Source: Candidatus Eiseniibacteriota bacterium (GTDB taxonomy: Bacteria > Eisenbacteria > RBG-16-71-46 > CAIMUX01). From it: DNA of 64,000 nt. The notes below the pieces were generated by a model, which saw only the letters and a program-made list of their open reading frames with translations, was not told the origin of the DNA and did no database searches. The translations under genes and the position numbers were made by a program. Shown here in pieces: positions 61,112 to 64,000 of the stretch. The stretch spans positions 124,001 to 188,000 of the forward strand of contig JACKCR010000010.1 in assembly GCA_020633975.1 (NCBI GenBank), written 5' to 3'. The stretch's first letter is position 1, and the number at the start of each line of letters is the position of its first letter.

Positions 61112-61963
61112 ATGCCCCAGAACGTATTCCTCGTCCTGTTCGCAATCGGCGCCGGGATCGTCCTCCTGGCTGCGCTCCGTGCCACCAGGCAGAGGAGCTC
61201 GCGTCGACTTCGCGCGCAACGGCTCACCGAACACGAACGCGAAATCGTCGCGCGGAACGTCGCGATGTACTCCCGGATGCCGAAGCCACTCCAGACCCGT
61301 CTCGAAGGGTTGATCCAGGAGTTCCGCGCCACGAAGAGCTTCGAGGGCCAGGGCGGACTCGTCCTGACCGAGGAGATCGAGCTGACCATCGCCGCCGCGG
61401 CCTGCGTCCTCTTGCTCGGCCGGCCGAACGACCCGGTCTACCCCGCGCTCTCGAGCGTGATCGTCTACCCGACCGCGTTCCGGGGAAGGGGGCACCGTGA
61501 CCAGGGCGACGACGGCGACACCGTGAGACTCGGCGAGTCGTGGCACACCGGAGCCGTCATCCTCTCCTGGGACGACACCCTCGTTGGAACGACGACCCCG
61601 AACGACGCGCACAACGTCGTCTTCCACGAGTTCGCTCACCAGCTCGACCAGGCCGACGGCGCGTCCGACGGAACGCCGAACCTGGGACACCGGCGGTCCC
61701 GCTACGTCGAGTGGGCCAAGGTCCTGGGCGGAGACTTCCTCGAGATGAGACGCACTTTGGCGGAAGGACGTCAGACCTGGCTCAACGCGTACGGCGCCAC
61801 CAACGAAGCGGAGTTCTTCGCGGTGGCGACGGAGTTCTTCTTCGAGCGGCCGAACGCAATGCGGCAGCGAGACCCAGAGCTCTTCGCCGAACTCCAGAGC
61901 TTCTACGGAATCGACCCTTCCGTCTTCGCACTGGACCCACACCACCCGGAAGCGGCAAGGTAG
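61112..61963 (+). CDS. MtfA-like zinc peptidase (M90)
   Basis: 283 residues from ATG 61112 (GAGG five bases upstream). An N-terminal helix (VFLVLFAIGAGIVLLAAL) is followed by the M90 domain: LTEEIELTIAAAACVLLLG, VIVYPTAF, GESWHTGAVILSWDD, the zinc motif HEFAHQLD and EFFAVATEFFFERP with the third ligand Glu. MtfA in E. coli binds Mlc and has low aminopeptidase activity; many bacterial homologues carry an N-terminal anchor as here. It lies 27 bp before the S9 peptidase gene in the same orientation. Confidence 0.93.
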   Translation: MPQNVFLVLFAIGAGIVLLAALRATRQRSSRRLRAQRLTEHEREIVARNVAMYSRMPKPLQTRLEGLIQEFRATKSFEGQGGLVLTEEIELTIAAAACVLLLGRPNDPVYPALSSVIVYPTAFRGRGHRDQGDDGDTVRLGESWHTGAVILSWDDTLVGTTTPNDAHNVVFHEFAHQLDQADGASDGTPNLGHRRSRYVEWAKVLGGDFLEMRRTLAEGRQTWLNAYGATNEAEFFAVATEFFFERPNAMRQRDPELFAELQSFYGIDPSVFALDPHHPEAAR

Positions 61964-61990
61964 CCCGGACCTGTGAAGAGGAGTAAGGCG

Positions 61991-64000
61991 ATGAGCACCC
62001 AGACCGCCCCGTACGGATCGTGGAAGTCCCCCGTCACGCCTCAGATCGTGACGCAAGGCAGCCTCAACTTCTCCATCCTGCGCTGGGATGGAGACGACCT
62101 CTACTGGCTCGAGTTCCGTCCCGAAGAACGCGGACGCGGAGTCATCCTTCGGTGGAGCTCGGAGGACGGAATCCGTGAGATCACAGGGTCGGACGTCTCT
62201 GTCGGAACGCGCGTCCACGAGATCGGAGGCGGCGACTTCGCGGTGCGCGACGGCATCCTCTACTACGTAGACGCGCGCGATCAGCGCATCTACCGCCAGG
62301 TGGCCGCAGATGGCTTGCCCGAGGGAGCGCCGAGCGTCGTGATCCCGGTGACACCGGAATCGGTCAACGGAACCGTGCGGTTCGGAGACATCGAGATCTC
62401 ACCCGATGGCCGGTGGCTCTTCGCGGTCCGCGAGACCCACCCGGGCGCTACCCCGGAGTCGAGTGAGTGGAAGGAAGCGCGGAACGATCTCGTCCGCATT
62501 CCTGCGGACGGCTCCGGCGCGCCGACCGTGATCTCCGAAGGCCACGACTTCTTCTCGTTCCCGCGCATCTCACCCGACGGCAAGAAGCTCGCGTTCACCT
62601 CCTGGGATCATCCGCGCATGCCATGGGACGGAACCGATCTCTGGGTCGCAGACGTAAACGCGAAGGGACAGGTGGGAACGGCCCGACACATCGCCGGAGG
62701 TCCGGAGGAGTCGATCTTCCAACCCGAATGGAGCCCGGACGGACGCCTCCACTTCAGCTCGGATCGGACGGGCTGGTGGAACATCTACGAATGGGTCGAA
62801 CTCGAGAACGACCAGGGCGGAGGAAACCCGTCCGACGAGCAGGCTCCGACCGACTGTGGCTCCGAAGGACGGGAAGGACGCATTCATCGCGTCACCTCGA
62901 TCGAAGCGGAGATCGGCACCGCCCAGTGGGTGCTCGGCCTCTCTCACTTCGCCTTCCTCGGCGACCGGATCGCGTGCGTCTTCGCTTCCGACGGAATCGA
63001 TCACTTGGGATTCCTCGACCCCCACGGGGCCCATCCGGACGTCGTACGTCGCGCCCGGTTTCCGTTCACCTACTACGGCCGCGGCGGCTCGATCGTCTCG
63101 AACGGCAGGAACCAGATCGCGTTCATCGCCGCGTCGTCCCAGATGCCACCCACCATCGCCCGACTCGTCGTCCCGGCGGATCTCACGACGATGGAGTTTC
63201 CGCATCTGGTCCATGCGTCGGCCGACATCGAGATCGATCCGTCGAACTTCAGCCGCGCCGAGTCGATCGAGTTCCCCACGCAGTTCGGCCGGACGGCCCA
63301 CGCGCTCTACTATCCACCGACCAACCCGGCCTTCCAGGGACCGGAGGGTGAACTGCCACCGCTTCTCGTCAAGAGCCACGGCGGCCCGACTGCGTGCTCC
63401 ACGTCGGAACTCGCGCTCGGTGCGCAGTTCTGGACGAGCCGAGGATTCGCCGTCATCGACGTGAACTACGGAGGGAGCACCGGATACGGCCGTGCCTACC
63501 GGATGCGTCTCGACGGCCAATGGGGAGTCGTCGACACGGAGGACTGCATCGCGGCTGCGAAGTACCTCGCCGAACGCGGACTCGTGGACGGGAAGCGGAT
63601 GGCCATTCGCGGCGGCAGTGCAGGCGGATTCACGACCCTCTGCGCACTCGTCTTCCACGACGTGTTCGCGGCCGGCGCATCGGCCTACGGGATCGCAGAC
63701 CTCGAAGCGCTCGCATCCGACACGCACAAGTTCGAGTCACGCTATCTCGACCGGATGGTCGGCCCCTATCCGGAGGCGAAGCAGACTTACGTCGAACGTT
63801 CCCCGATCCACTACGTCGACAAGCTCTCTTGCCCCGTCATCCTCCTACACGGAACGGAGGACAAAGTCGTTCCGCCCGCGCAGTCGGAGATCATGGCCAA
63901 GGCGCTCGACGAAAAGGGGATCCCGTACGCTCTCGTGCTCTTCGAAGGCGAGCGACACGGCTTCCGCGACGCGAAGAACATCCAGCGCGCACTCGAAGCG
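61991..64000 (+). CDS. S9 prolyl-oligopeptidase-family peptidase (partial)
   Basis: 670 codons are present and the frame is still open at the right edge. ATG 61991 has GAGGAG seven bases upstream. The N-terminal propeller carries PD40 blades (DIEISPDGRWLFAVRETHPG, PRISPDGKKLAFTSWDHPRMPWDG). The hydrolase domain shows NYGGSTGYGRAYR, RGGSAGGFTTL (nucleophile Ser near residue 541), LLHGTEDKVVPPAQS (Asp) and GERHGFRD (His), so the whole triad lies inside the window. No signal peptide: cytoplasmic dipeptidyl or acylaminoacyl peptidase. Only the last few residues should be missing. Confidence 0.93.
   Translation, partial: MSTQTAPYGSWKSPVTPQIVTQGSLNFSILRWDGDDLYWLEFRPEERGRGVILRWSSEDGIREITGSDVSVGTRVHEIGGGDFAVRDGILYYVDARDQRIYRQVAADGLPEGAPSVVIPVTPESVNGTVRFGDIEISPDGRWLFAVRETHPGATPESSEWKEARNDLVRIPADGSGAPTVISEGHDFFSFPRISPDGKKLAFTSWDHPRMPWDGTDLWVADVNAKGQVGTARHIAGGPEESIFQPEWSPDGRLHFSSDRTGWWNIYEWVELENDQGGGNPSDEQAPTDCGSEGREGRIHRVTSIEAEIGTAQWVLGLSHFAFLGDRIACVFASDGIDHLGFLDPHGAHPDVVRRARFPFTYYGRGGSIVSNGRNQIAFIAASSQMPPTIARLVVPADLTTMEFPHLVHASADIEIDPSNFSRAESIEFPTQFGRTAHALYYPPTNPAFQGPEGELPPLLVKSHGGPTACSTSELALGAQFWTSRGFAVIDVNYGGSTGYGRAYRMRLDGQWGVVDTEDCIAAAKYLAERGLVDGKRMAIRGGSAGGFTTLCALVFHDVFAAGASAYGIADLEALASDTHKFESRYLDRMVGPYPEAKQTYVERSPIHYVDKLSCPVILLHGTEDKVVPPAQSEIMAKALDEKGIPYALVLFEGERHGFRDAKNIQRALEA

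Noticed and set aside
1-64000. tRNA or rRNA genes
   Set aside because: I looked for the T-loop GGTTCGA-type motif with a following acceptor stem, and for rRNA-like conserved blocks, and found none convincing by eye. A tRNAscan run would be decisive.

Overview
The window is high-GC (roughly 60-65% by eye) and gene-dense. It encodes many exported proteins: Sec signal peptides, lipoboxes and beta-barrels ending in aromatic or hydrophobic residues mark a diderm bacterium. Three exported proteins (2341-4011, 37494-38942, 58158-61034) end in a FlgD-Ig-like / type-A sorting domain (PNPF ... GR.VR ... WDGRD..G ... G.Y.Y or close variants). Two others end in a short WGR(I/L)K tail. Together these suggest an uncultured lineage of the FCB/Gemmatimonadota neighbourhood (Eisenbacteria- or Krumholzibacteria-like). 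This is inference: the window holds no rRNA or other marker gene, and I saw no tRNA.

Layout. 1-9.7 kb, all on the minus strand: a redox/outer-membrane cluster. Read 5' to 3' it holds an atypical haem lipoprotein, a barrel lipoprotein, a TolB-propeller protein with two c-type haem sites resembling hydrazine synthase alpha, a TlpA thioredoxin, a DUF4266 lipoprotein, a DUF3570 barrel, an NHL propeller with sorting domain, a lipoprotein, a barrel, and an SH3 protein cut by the window edge. 10.4-15.2 kb: secreted cyclophilin, TetR regulator, two unknown proteins and a complete insertion sequence whose terminal repeats carry the stop codons of both flanking genes. 15.2-23.5 kb (minus): hybrid histidine kinase, Cache chemoreceptor, ApbE flavin transferase, and one continuous frame joining a Nudix-metallo-beta-lactamase protein to aminopeptidase P. 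23.5-30.1 kb (plus): two related lipoproteins followed by two paralogous barrels, an apparently undescribed four-gene surface locus. 30.3-32.6 kb: an RnfD/NqrB-like membrane protein with a DUF2330 protein. 33-41 kb: lipid kinase, asparagine synthetase, HU-like protein with a leader hairpin, dihaem protein, PNGase F homologue, a small multidrug-resistance-type transporter and a P-loop kinase. 41-64 kb: rhomboid, beta-helix protein, cytochrome c peroxidase and many peptidases (M28, two M1, Tricorn, MtfA, S9), consistent with growth on protein.

Two layers run through the window. First, a redox and flavin theme: TlpA, DUF4266, DUF3570, haem proteins, ApbE, RnfD-like and DUF2330 genes, some of which are known to co-occur. 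Second, short tandem repeats (12-39 bp) sit repeatedly in signal-peptide coding regions (periods in multiples of three) and in spacers (14, 15, 18 and 33 bp). A 166-bp miniature element at 40.8-41.0 kb has ends matching the insertion sequence at 13.9-15.2 kb.
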